The notes below the pieces were generated by a model that was not told the DNA's origin, made no database searches, and saw nothing but the letters and a program-made list of their open reading frames with translations. A stretch of DNA of 64,000 nt from positions 144,666,859 to 144,730,858 of the forward strand of contig CM060171.1 in NCBI GenBank assembly GCA_030549775.1, in the 5' to 3' direction. Source of the stretch: Tamarix chinensis. Taxonomy: Eukaryota; Streptophyta; Magnoliopsida; Caryophyllales; Tamaricaceae. Position numbers and translations under genes: made by a program. Below, in pieces: positions 1 to 11,145 of this stretch (position 1 is its first letter; each line of letters begins with the position of its first letter).

Positions 1-428
1 AAGGTGCAGGTTTAGGGAGGATGGTATTTAAGCAATTCATTAGGTAATCTGTTACACAACTTCCTGCAAAATCAGAGTTAGATACATACTTGGAGGAGAG
101 TGTATTTATTTGTGATGATGATTCCGAATCTTCTTTTAGTGCCTTGGAGTGGTAGAAGGCAAACACTTTGAAGTTTCGTATCTTATCACAAATGGCACGT
201 GATATCCTATCCATACCTATCACCACAGTTGCTTCAGAAGCTGCTTTTAGTGCTGGGTTAAGGGTCATTGATCTGTATAGAGGAGCATTATCTACTAATA
301 TAGTTGAAGTACTTCTTTGTGCAGGTGATTGGATTCGTACAAAAAAAGGGCTAAAGAAGAAGGTAATAATCTTTTTATGTTTTCTTTATGTTTTTTCATT
401 ATTAATTTTTGATCTCTTGAAATTTTAG
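1..428 (+). pseudogene. hAT transposase C-terminal dimerisation domain, nonsense-broken
   Basis: One frame (codons starting at positions divisible by 3) reads KSELDTYLEE...SALEW*KAN and continues into FRILSQMARDILSIPITTVA SEAAFSAG...VLLCAGDWIRTKK. This is the hAT C-terminal dimerisation region of RICESLEEPER/DAYSLEEPER-type proteins. Family members carry a second W after ...LEW, so the TAG at 153-155 is a likely TGG-to-TAG nonsense change. The frame ends at 426-428 in sequence that no longer looks transposase-like. Its BED zinc finger and catalytic core would lie left of the window. The element is unlikely to make an active transposase. Confidence 0.8.
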
Positions 429-1291
429 GAATTAAATTCTAATCATTCATATATATATATATTATTATTGCTCTCTTAATATAAGCAGGTTGCAGATGCT
501 CCGAGCATGAAGATCATAGATCTTCCATAATATGGTATATTTTTTGATCAAATTTAAGATATAATCTAATCAGAACTTATGGGATTGAAGTCTTTCTCAA
601 ATAACTATTACTAATCTAGTTCTCTTCTTTATTCATAAAATTATCTTTGCAGATATGAAGGTTAGTGGATTTTGGTGCCATATTTTGTGGTTTGGAGTAG
701 AAGTGCTTATGATGGATTGGATGAGACGAAGGTTGCAAATTTGCTATAATTCTGGATATTAGAATTTAGAATTAAGGATTGAAGAATATGATTTTGGACA
801 CATATGAATTATTTTATTTTGTAAAAGCATGCAGGGTTGAAGGCACGATCTTTGAATATTTTGTATGAATGATTTGATATTGTATGGTCTATGGTCTTAT
901 TTTAGTATTTATAATCAAGCCAAACAGGTCTTTATTTGATATTTAATTTTTGTTGAAAGGTATAGGTTTAATCGGCTAAATTTTCTAATAAACGAGCAGA
1001 ACAAATCGAGACGACCAAATCGAGTTGGTTTGGCTTGTTTAAAATTAAACGAACCGAGCCAAACCGAGCCACAAATCGAGCCACGAGCCAAGCCTAACGA
1101 ACCGAGCTGATTTGGTTCGTTTTCATTAAACAAACCGAGTCGAATAGCTCGCGAGCTTTTTTTGAGCCGAACTCAAGCCTCAAATACTTGATTTGATTCG
1201 AGCTCGAGCCGAACTCGAGCCATACAAAAAATTTAACGAACCGAATCGCGCTAGAGAAGGTTTGGCTTGATTCGGTTCGTCAACAGCCCTA
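1..1291 (+). mobile_element. hAT DNA transposon, 3' part (5' end outside window)
   Basis: The left part encodes the C-terminal end of a hAT transposase and the right part (about 950-1290) is a dense array of CGAGC/GAACCGAGCC subterminal repeats. The element stops at caacagcccta (1281-1291), whose reverse complement, tagggctgttg, is a typical plant hAT terminal inverted repeat. The next 8 bases (cctacaag) would be the target duplication, but the 5' partner lies outside the window, so this cannot be confirmed. 430-900 is AT-rich and holds no other recognisable feature. Confidence 0.75.
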
Positions 1292-1304
1292 CCTACAAGC
1301 CCTA

Positions 1305-4140
1305 TAGGAGCTGGCAAAAGTTGACCTGACCCGCCCAACCCAACCCGACCCGAACGAAACCCGACCCGTTACGACCCGAAAAATTTAGCAACCCAACCCG
1401 ACACTAACCCGATTAAAATAAACCCGACCCGATAGCGAACCAACCCGTCATTGACCCGACCCGATGCCGACCCGACACGTCATTGACCAGACCCGACAAT
1501 CACCCGATCTGACCCAACATTAACCTGATCAGATATCAAAATATATTATAATAATAATAATAAATTACACATATTTTATTATTCATTTAAAGCTTTTAAA
1601 AATATAGTATTTTATAAATTGTACTTATTTTTCATAATTTTACCCTAAACATTCTTATTTATTAATGATATCCTAATAAGATATATTATTAATAAATAAA
1701 AAACCAAAATAAAAAAGGCAAATATCCGGTTGTAAGCCTGTAAAATAATTTTCAAAAAATGTTCCATTACATCCGCTAATCCACCTATTTGAAGAAACTC
1801 TTAATAGAAGAAACTCTTGATGCTCACTTTTATTTTATAAAATTATCTTTTATTGACTAATCAGATATTTTAAGTAATCAAATAAATATAATATATGATA
1901 AACATCTAATATTTTTACTTGTAAAATTTATAAATGTTTAAAGCAATCAAATATAATACTATTAAAAATTATGAATATCTTTATTATTTACCTTTGTAAA
2001 AATAAAACACATATAATATTATTATTTTATTTATCTTTACTAGTGATCCTATGATTGTATTGTATCTAATATTTATAATATAATAAATGATAATTATACA
2101 TTGTATATTCTTGTTATGCTCAACTTTATTTTATAAAATTATCTTTTCTTGAGTAATCAGATATTTTAAATAATCAATTAAATATAATATATGATAAATA
2201 TCTAATATTTTTACTTGTAAAATTTATAAATGATTAAAGCAATCAAATATAATACTATTAAAACTTATAAATATCTTTATTATTTACCTTTGTAAAAATA
2301 AAACACATATAATATTCTTATTTCATTTATCTTTACTAGTGATCCTATGATTGTATTTTATCTAATATTTACAATGTAATAAATGATAATTATACATTGT
2401 ATATTTTTGTTATGCTCACCTTTATTTTATAAAATTATCTTTTTTTAAGTAATCAAATATTTTAAGTAATAACTAAATATAATATATGATAAACATCTAA
2501 TATTTTTACTTGTAAAATTTCTAAATATTTAAAGTAATCAAATATATAATACTATTAAAACTTATAAATATATATATTATTTTATTTACCTTTATATAAA
2601 TAAAACACAGATAATATTCTTATTTCATTTATCTTTACTAGTGATGTTATGATTGTATCTAATATATAAATGATTATTATATATTTTATAGTATTATTAT
2701 AGTCACCTTTATTTTGTAAATTATTTACCTTTGTATAAATAAAACACATATAATATTCTTATTTTATTTATCTTTACTAGTAATCTTATGATTGTATCTA
2801 ATATATACAATATAATAAATGATAATTATATATTTTATAGTATTATTATACTCACCTTTATTTTATAAATTATTTACTTTTTTTATAAATAAAACACATA
2901 TAATATTCTTATTTCATTTATCTTTACTAGTAATCTTATAATTGTATCTAATATTTACAATGTAATAAATGATAATTATACATTGTATATTCTTGTTATG
3001 CTCACCTTTATTTTATAAAATTATCTTTTTTTAAGTAATCAAATATTTTAAGTAATCAATTAAATATAATATATGATAAACATCTAATATTTTTACTTGT
3101 AAAATTTATAAATATTTTAAGCAATCAAATATAATATTGTTAAAACTTATAAATATCTTTATTATTTACCTTTGTAAAAATAAAACGCATATAATATTCT
3201 TATTTCATTTATCTTTACTAGTAATCTTATTATTGTATCTAATATATACAATGTAATAAATGATAATTATACATTGTATAGTCTTGTTTTGATCATCTTT
3301 ATTTTATAAAATTATCTTTTTTTAGGTAATTAAATATTTTAAGTTATCAAATAAATTATAATCAATTATAAATATCTTTGTTCAAAGCGCAATATTTTTT
3401 ATTATTAAAATTTATAAATATCTTTACTATTTATTTGTGAAAATAAAGCGCATTTAATATTTTTAATTCTTTTATATGCAATATAAATCTTATGATTGTC
3501 TGTCTCTATTATTTATGATTTATGAAATGATAATTACTTGGACTCGAATATGAGTGAACCCGTCAAAACTCGACCCGACCCGACCCATTAAGTTAACCCG
3601 TAACTAATTGAATCCAACCCGTCAAATTGTATGAAATAACCCCACCTATCAACTTAACTCAAAACAACTCGGACATAACTAACCCGTCATATTACATGAA
3701 ATGACCTGAACGGGCCGAAGCCACCTATTCATGTGATAGAAAATGACCCGAAACCAACTCGACCCTACCAGTCAAATTAACCCGAAATTATCCGAATTCG
3801 AGTTTTCTTAACCCGAACGGCCGGACCCGATCCGACCGACAAATTAACCCGAAATGACCCGACCTGACAAATTGAACCGAAATGACCCGCAACCGAAATG
3901 ACCCGACCCAGAACCGACCCGACCCGACAAATTGACCTGGAATGACCCGCAACCGAAATGACTCGACCTGGAACCGAACCAACCTAACAAATTGACCCGA
4001 AATGACCCGACCCGTTAATGACCCGGCCCGACCCACAACCGACCCGACAAATTGAATGACCCGAAATGACCCGACCCGTTAATGACCCGACCCGCTATGA
4101 CCCGACCCAAACCCGACCCGCCCGACCCGATTGCCACCTA
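1305..4140. mobile_element. non-autonomous hAT-like element with CCCGACCCG subterminal repeats
   Basis: The left end reads taggagctggcaaaagttga and the right end, reverse complemented, reads taggtggcaatcgggtcggg. Both are variants of the common plant hAT terminus TAGGGRTGGCAA. Both ends (1318-1515 and 3540-4135) are packed with ACCCGACCCG units in the same strand sense. No transposase frame exists inside. The core is AT-rich and tandemly repeated. I could not find a clean 8-bp target duplication; the insertion site (ccctata / ggatatc) resembles the repeat unit at 5865-5885, so the target was probably LTR sequence. Confidence 0.65.
1821..3480. repeat. tandem array, unit about 290 bp with shorter ~145 bp units
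   Basis: The phrase TGCTCACCTTTATTTTATAA, followed by a fixed order of ATAATATATGATAAACATC, TTTACTTGTAAAATTT and TTATCTTTACTAGTGATC blocks, recurs near 1821, 2116, 2412, 2700, 2850, 2999 and 3290. Spacing is about 290 bp, with two half-length steps near 2700 and 2850. The array lies wholly inside the hAT-like element. No coding frame is visible. Confidence 0.75.
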
Positions 4141-5853
4141 GGATATCGATACTTAAGGATTAGGTGTCCGAGGTGAGGAAGGTATTGTGTGCCTTGTGCA
4201 TCAGTATGACCAGAGTGTTGTTATGCCTCTAGGTTGGATGGTTGGAGGGTATCATGTTGCCTTGTGCGCCGATATGACCAGTGTAATGTTATATCTTCGG
4301 GTTATTATTGTATCCCTCTCGAGTAAATAAAAATAGAAATGATTTGATTTGATTGGAACGATTATTATTGGATATTGGATTAGTTTGGTAGTAGCCGTTG
4401 TGCCTACCTGTGGTTTTGGGTAGTAGCCATTGTGCCTACCTATGGTTTCGATAGCAGCTGTTGTACTTACCTGTGGTTTTGGAGTAGCAGCCTTTGTGCC
4501 TACCTATGTTGGTATTATGTCTATGAACATATATGTGATGTGATGGATTTCATTATAGTGCACTTGTAAGTAAGCCTATGGTGTTATGCATTTTATTATA
4601 CTATACTTGTAAGTATGTCTGTGAGGTTATGGATGTTATTATACTGTACATGTAAGTATACCTATGAATTATACCGTACTTGTAAGTATACCTATGGCGT
4701 TATGTATTTGATTATTATATGTCCCTGTAAGTATACCTGTGACGTTATGTATATTGTTATCCTGTATCTGTAAGTATACCTGTGAGGTTATGGATATTAT
4801 TATACTATACATGTAAGTATACCTATAACGTTATGCATTTTGTTATGATGTTGTACCTATAAGTATACCTATGATGTATGTATTTTATTATATTGTACCT
4901 GTAAGTATATCTATGATGTTCTGTAATTGGTTGGGGTTAATGCTGAGACATGAATTACGCTGTAAATGTTATAATTGTGGTGTAGAGTGGGTTTTGATTA
5001 TTGTTTCAAAAAGCATCTTGGGATGCTTAGTTGATAAGTGTTATTATATTCTAAATAGGCACGCATAAACATTAGGTAGTTTAGTGACTATTGCTTATCT
5101 GTTATGATTATTATGTTGGATCATCTCATATATATCTTAATGTTTATATCATGTATTGTCATGATACCTTATGGTTATTGTATTAGGGTTTTCTTCTAAT
5201 CATACTTCATATAGTATCTCTGGGTTGTCCATTTGGTAAGTTCCGTTGTTTCAGAAGAGTGAATATGAGTAGTCTGTGACCAAGATGGAGTTTGATTATC
5301 TGAATAATTGTTGCATCTCAATCCTCGTATGTGTATATATATGTCTTATATAATGTTAACGGTATGCCTTGCATGTGTTCCATGCTATTTATCATATTAT
5401 TTTAGTATAAAGAGTTGTTCAGTATCGTAGTACTGAAGGGTTCATTTTCGCGAGTCTCTGCATATTCAATGGGCAGTAAACTTTACAAGTCAATTTTTGA
5501 GTCCAGTTGAAAGCTGTCAGTCAGCTTTGAGAGTGTAGGATTATCCGGTGTCTCTTCGGTTATCTGGTCTCCAATTGTTTTGGATTTTTATGTCCTCTTG
5601 TAATTTCCCTCTTGAGGTTTGATAAACTGCGTTGGCGTTGCTTTTAACTAGTACTGTACTCATCTATTGCTCTCTGTATCTTGACTTTTTTCATCATGTT
5701 ATTTGAGTAAAGAAATGTTTTAGCCTTAGCATTTAGTATAAAATAGTAGCGGATACCAGACTTATACTGAGTGTGGCGGTAACACCCATTGATTTTGTAT
5801 TTAACGCTTCCACAAAAATAAAAAAAATTTAGCAGTAAAAATGGGAGTGTTAC
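4141..5853 (+). mobile_element. Giant-LTR fragment (3' part), plus orientation
   Basis: The right end carries the landmarks seen at the 3' end of LTR A: ccttagcatttagtataa, then ggataccagacttatactga, gtgtggcggtaacaccc, and a terminal ...gggagtgttac. It lacks an LTR start because the hAT-like element truncates it on the left. Inside are two minisatellites, about 4385-4515 (gtagccattgtgcctacc, ~50 bp period) and 4540-4930 (gtaagtatacctgtgaggtt, ~60 bp period). No gene is visible in the span. Confidence 0.6.
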
Positions 5854-5869
5854 TCTTGTGGACCCTGTA

Positions 5870-6909
5870 AGGAATATCAATACTTAAAGATAGGTGTCCT
5901 AAGTTGAAAGGGTATTGTGTCGCCTTGTGCGCCAATATGACCAGAGAGTTTTTATACCTCGGCATTGGATGGTTAGGAGGATAGTGTGATACCTAATTAG
6001 CTAGTATGGCCGGTATACTTTTATATCTCCGAATTATCATTTTATCCCCTCGAGTAAATAAATAAACTAGAAATGATTATTATTGGATCAAAATGGTTAT
6101 TGGATTGGTTTGATAGTAGCCTTGAGCTTACCTATGGTTCGGTATAGTGCCTTTGAGTCCTACCTATGATAGTATGAGTTTTATTTAGTATTATGCCTTT
6201 AAGCCCTACCTATGGTATTATGGTTATTATTGGTTTAATATTGAGACATGAGATATAATGTGAATATTATATTTATTACGTTGAGATTTATTCAAATCAT
6301 TACTTTGGAAGCATCTCTTGTATGATCGATTGATAAGCTTCATTATGTTCTAAATGAATGAATATGAGCAGTATGTGGTCTTGATGATTATTGTTTATTT
6401 GATATGATTATTGTATCTTGCTCGTCACATGTATATTTTATTGTCTCATACCATGTTTTGTTGTAATACATTTGATGTGTTCTATGCGGTCATAATCCTC
6501 TACATATTCAATGGGTAGTCTTTACCCAGCAAAAATACTTTGAGAATAAGGTCTGATAACTTCTAGTAGGGGTTAAAAGTTAGGGTTATCAGGCATTCAC
6601 CTAATATCTTTTAATCTAGATGATTTTGTACTCTTATACTTTTATGCATTTCTTTTCATTAGATTTTATAACCACCGATAGTTGGTTTATTTTAAAATAA
6701 TGTTAATTTATTTTAACTCTCTTTCTACTCTATTTTTTTTTATAATAGTGTTATCAATTTAAATGAAGTAGGATTTAATTTTAACACTTAATATAAAAAT
6801 GATAAAAGATGACAGACTTATGTTAAATATGACAACAACACTGCTCTTTTTATAACTAATACTTCTACAAAAATTAAATTTTTTCCCTCTATATTTTTGG
6901 AGTATTACA
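5870..6909 (+). mobile_element. second giant-LTR 3' fragment, plus orientation
   Basis: Starts with ggaatatcaatacttaaaga, repeating the sequence at 4141 (ggatatcgatacttaaggat), and follows the same order of blocks (taggtgtcc, gccttgtgcgcc, atatgacc, cctcgagtaaata). It ends with ggagtattaca at 6909, an LTR-type terminus. It is therefore a tandem second copy of the fragment at 4141-5853. No coding frame is visible. Confidence 0.55.
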
Positions 6910-7357
6910 ACTCCATTCTCCACTTTCTAATTTTTCAAAAACCAACATTTTCCTATTTTGTTCCGTTCCATCCCATCCCATCCCTGTCCCCCCCCCCCTA
7001 CATCACTGCTGACAACCCCCGGGGGCCAAAAAATAAATCCGGCTCGCTGCAAATAAACGTCCTTACATGGCGACTTCATGGGAAAAGACTGCAAATGGTA
7101 GACCTTATATCTGATTACAAGTGGCACTGTAATTTCAGCGGACCAAAATGAGCAGTACCATAAGTTATGTATGGGAAGACGGAATGAAATATCTGTTCAT
7201 TGGTCAAAACTGTGCATCTTATCATAGTATCCTTGTTGATTTGTTCCAAGTGATTTGTTCATTCCTCAACTTATTTCTATATAAAGCAAGAAGTGGCCAA
7301 CTCCTAACAACAAAATGAAAGTCAAGCAATCAACGCTCGGACATGAAAATGCAGCAG

Positions 7358-9736
7358 TCATTCTCGCTTGTCTTCCTCAAGGACATCTACAAGCCCATAA
7401 ACATGATCTGCTGTAAGAGGCACCCTCCTGTCTTTTCTTTCTACCTTCGTGGTTAGACCTAAGTCTCCAGCTACCTTTACTGCAGTGCTAGCCAACGAAA
7501 CTGCTGCCTCTTCAACGTCATCACCCATCTCCTCAGAGTATGAAAATCTGCATCATCGACATTAAGATCATGTTATTCTAAGTAGAAACAGTTAAATGAA
7601 TAAACAATATTACAAGTTTTAGCAGCAGCTTATTAGACCATATTTAGAAACCTCCCATTTATCACTGGCATTAAAAGTTTGGCACCAGATTTTTTTCTTT
7701 TCAGCAAGCTACTTTTCATTTATCACTGGCATGACAGAAGCCGCTGTAAAGGCAAAAGGTCAGAGAGGGGGGATGGTTGCAGCGGATACCTAGTTGGGTT
7801 ATGTGAAGGAGCCAAAAGAATGCATATCACCACCAACAATAAATATGACAGCACAATCCAAAATGCTGGGATGATCCACGCTCTTTCCCACAATTCACTT
7901 AGCGGGTCTGTTGCATTGAAGTATAACTGGATCAACAAAGGTTAACGAAAAGAAAAAAAGGGTCAATTTACCATTCACTTGTGAAAGAAATATTCAAAGC
8001 TTACAAGGCAGGGAACATACGCCGGACAAAAACATGCAAATTAAATGGGACTTCGATGAAGACAAGTACTGTTTAAGGTGCACATTGTGTCAGGTTTTAT
8101 TCCAACATAATATATCAGAGACAAGAATGATATTGCCATGGAAATTGGCTGTAATAGATTAGCATTATCTACAAGCACTATTGCAGATGAGTAGGCCATG
8201 TGAAGCATGTTTGAAAATTACAGTGTAGAAAGGAAAAAAAAAAGGCAGATTAATGTAGTACCTCATAACCAATCCAAGCAAGGGAGAGCAGTACTGATAA
8301 AGCAAGGGAGTTTGTAAACTTCCGATATACCTCAAGCTTTGCCAAGCTTTTCCGTATCTATGTGGAAAAAGCACAGAAAACAGGCTATTATATGTGACAA
8401 CTATAGTTGAATCTATCTTAGTACAGGTTGATTGGATTCTTGTATCAGCTCTTTGATTTATTCACTCAACTTCCTACTATTCTTGCAGAGGAGTAATGGT
8501 GAACAGAGAACAACATTCCCATACAGCAACGCTAGTTGACCTTCAAATAAAGCATGTCATCGTAAAAAATGTCAGAACTCAGTTTACAGTAACCAGTTTA
8601 ATAAAATGAACAGCCGCCATGACGATCGCCAAATAGGACTCATTAAACTAAGGTTCAGCTTTACAGCAAAAGAAATCAGAATGTAGTCATGTTTTAGTTC
8701 AATTGAGTATCGAAGGTTCGGCTTTTACGTCTCATCACAAAGCAAACACACAATTTTAGTTACATTCAGTTGTGATCTTCTCAGCTTCTGTAGATATATA
8801 ATCAAAAAGATGGGGAAAAAAATGGAAATCATCACGATAGGTGATTACCTGAAGCTTCTCCAAGGTCTTAGACAATGAAGAAAATATCCACAAGATGAAG
8901 CAAGCATCCAGTAAAGCGACAGGTAACACCAAGAAGAGCCGTGACTTTCCAGCCAAGTCGTTAATCTTCCCCAAATGTTCGATAAGTTCAAGAGCTTCTG
9001 AAGCCAAAAAATACAAGACACCAAGAAGAAGAACCTTATAAGAAGTTATGCCACCTAGTGTCGGCCTCACAATCCCATAGCCCATTGAAACAACGAGCAA
9101 AAGCAAACGAGCAACAGTCTTCTTGATGGCACTAAATGTAACTGCCCATATGGTGATTTCCATCGGCCTAGTTCCAGTGGAATTGAAGTTTGAATACTCA
9201 AAATACCAAAGGGACATTTCACACATTCCAAGACTTATTACTGTTGTGATGTGATAGTGCAATTGTATTACATCTTTCCAGTACTTCAAAAACTGGAGGA
9301 ACCAGACAAGACCCAGAACGAGGTATGCAAAAGACATGAAACCAAAGAACGTCATGAGTGGTGCCAACTTGCCAGGCAGATAACCTTGTGGGTTTCTCCA
9401 AACAGTCCTTCCATTTACAACAGTCCCCTTAAGTTCTGGATCGCAGAACATGAAGTAGAGATAGTACATTCCCGTGCTATTAATCTCAACAGTTTGAGGG
9501 TCCATGGTGGCTTCTTCATTCTTCCCTTGGAAAAAGGTCTGGATCCTTTTGGGCCAATCAGGAATTTCTGGATCGTGATGGATGATAACCTCTCCAACCT
9601 TGCAGGATTTGTTCTTGCCAAGTTCTGGGGTACAGCATACAGCATCAGAGTGTAGATAAGCACCCCCAAGTTTGTTTCTATCCTTGACCTTAACTATTAT
9701 GGTTTCAACCAAACCAGTCCTCTGCCGCATCTCATT
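7358..9736 (-). CDS. TMEM87-type lung seven transmembrane protein, exons for the membrane domain and C-terminus
   Basis: Four exons read on the minus strand: 9736-8849, 8357-8262, 7926-7790 and 7547-7358 (stop TGA at 7360-7358). Each is bounded by GT/AG, and phases are consistent (888, 96, 137, 190 nt). The frame opens NEMRQRTGLVETIIVKVKDR, continues through a lumenal GOLD-like part with CCTPELGKNKSC, then seven hydrophobic helices (five in the first exon, one in the second, AWIIPAFWIVLSYLL in the third). It ends in an acidic tail, SYSEEMGDDVEEAAVSL...LEEDKRE. This order matches the plant TMEM87/GPR107-like family (Arabidopsis At1g61670/At1g10980 type), Golgi-trafficking membrane proteins. 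The N-terminal exon lies 7 kb away across a retrotransposon. Exact substrate or ligand is unknown. Confidence 0.88.
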
Positions 9737-9872
9737 CTGCTTACATCATCTGTTCTCCCGGTTCATCTATCAATTATTCAATCAATCAAAAAAAAAAAAA
9801 ACAGAAAAAAAAAACTATTCATCAAAATAAAAACAAAATATTCAACTCCAATTTATGGGTCTCCGCAATCAA

Positions 9873-10537
9873 CACAATGGCATGTCACCCACACAGTGAA
9901 TAAGTTTTTTGTTCACTTTTTTTTTATCCCCTCACCTTTTTTGTTTGAATTATGAGTTTGGGTTTTTTGTGAGTTGTGGGCTGGATCTTAGATACCACAC
10001 ACACGCGAGCGCGCCGTCGCCGCCCGTCCGGGCTGGGTGTGGGTGGTCTTTGATCCGATCCGACCCGTTTTTGTTTGGTTTACTTGGTCTTCGTCGGTTG
10101 CGGTTTTACTTATTCAACATTTCGGTTTTTGTGGGCTAGTTAGTGGAAGACGTTCCACTTATGCCTCATTCGGTTATTTTGACTATTTAATGGTAATTTC
10201 ATTTGTTTTAATGAATATAATCGACGAGCAAGAGGATTAGTATTTTTCGAAGAGCAACCGCCGACCATTTTTAAAACCCTAACCCTAGCCAGTACTCATT
10301 GTGAAAATCCCGATCTGGCATTGCAATTTTGCATGTTCCATTCTTCTATTCCGAGTGCACGGAATCGGAGAAGGTTGTGTTAACCTTGGGGGTGATTCGA
10401 CGTTGAAGGGATCTGCGCCATTGTCCGGTCGAAAATCACTTCAGGGCAGTGATTATTTCACGGCACAACTCGTTAATCTCGGTTTGATTTAATTATTATT
10501 GTTAATTGCTGCGGTTATCGGTATTAATTACTTTACA
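9873..10537 (+). repeat. copia 5' LTR, left edge eroded
   Basis: Collinear with the 3' LTR from gtgaataag (9897) to the terminal ctttaca (10537). Left of this only scattered matches remain (acaatggcatgtcaccc), so the first ~50 bp are deleted or rearranged. The GC-rich stretch at 9998-10040 differs by several small indels from the 3' copy. Confidence 0.85.
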
Positions 10538-11145
10538 TTCTGAAGTGATTTTTCTGGTGCTCTTAATTCGGTTTCGTGGCAATTTATACTCGAATGTACT
10601 GCTCGAATTGGTTGATATTCTTCGACTTTGTGCTCATCTAGTGGTTCGTTTTATTTCGAATTGGATAATTAATTTCGAAATCAGGCTCGAATTGTTCGCA
10701 GGAGTTATTGCTATTAGTCGGTTCTTGCTCGATTATATACGTCCAACGTTATAAGTGCTTCGAACTTCTTTTTTATGCCCAATTTATGCTCGGTGTTTAT
10801 TAGAGAAATTGGTTGTTTATTTGCTGGAATTAAAAGGGCTCTATTCGAACCCTTATTCGGATTTATTGTTCCAAGTGTTGCTGCAATTTACTTGGTGGAT
10901 TAAGAGTGGTATATTCGAACACATTGCTGAAATTTATTGGCTTGGTTAAGGGAATTATTGTTCGAATTATTGCTCGATTAAAGGTGCCCTATTCGAAATA
11001 ATTTTGGCTTCTCGAATTTGGTGTTGTTTCGTTGCAAATAAGATCTTGTTTGGTTTTGGTTTCGGTTTTCGATAATCGAATCTTGCCACTTTGGTTAGTA
11101 GCTTCGGTTCAATATTCTTGCTGTGATAATTTTCGTGGATTTGAA

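Noticed and set aside
1297..1304. Target duplication for the hAT-like element at 1305-4140
   Set aside because: Left flank aagcccta and right flank ggatatcg do not match, so no duplication is claimed.
3788..4036. Minus-strand frame with repeated FVRSGRF-like units
   Set aside because: Produced by the ACCCGACCCG subterminal repeats of a hAT-like element.
9909..10949. Frames in the copia LTR and leader
   Set aside because: They recur in both LTRs (10037-10492, 15856-16422) and have no domain; they are non-coding LTR and leader sequence.
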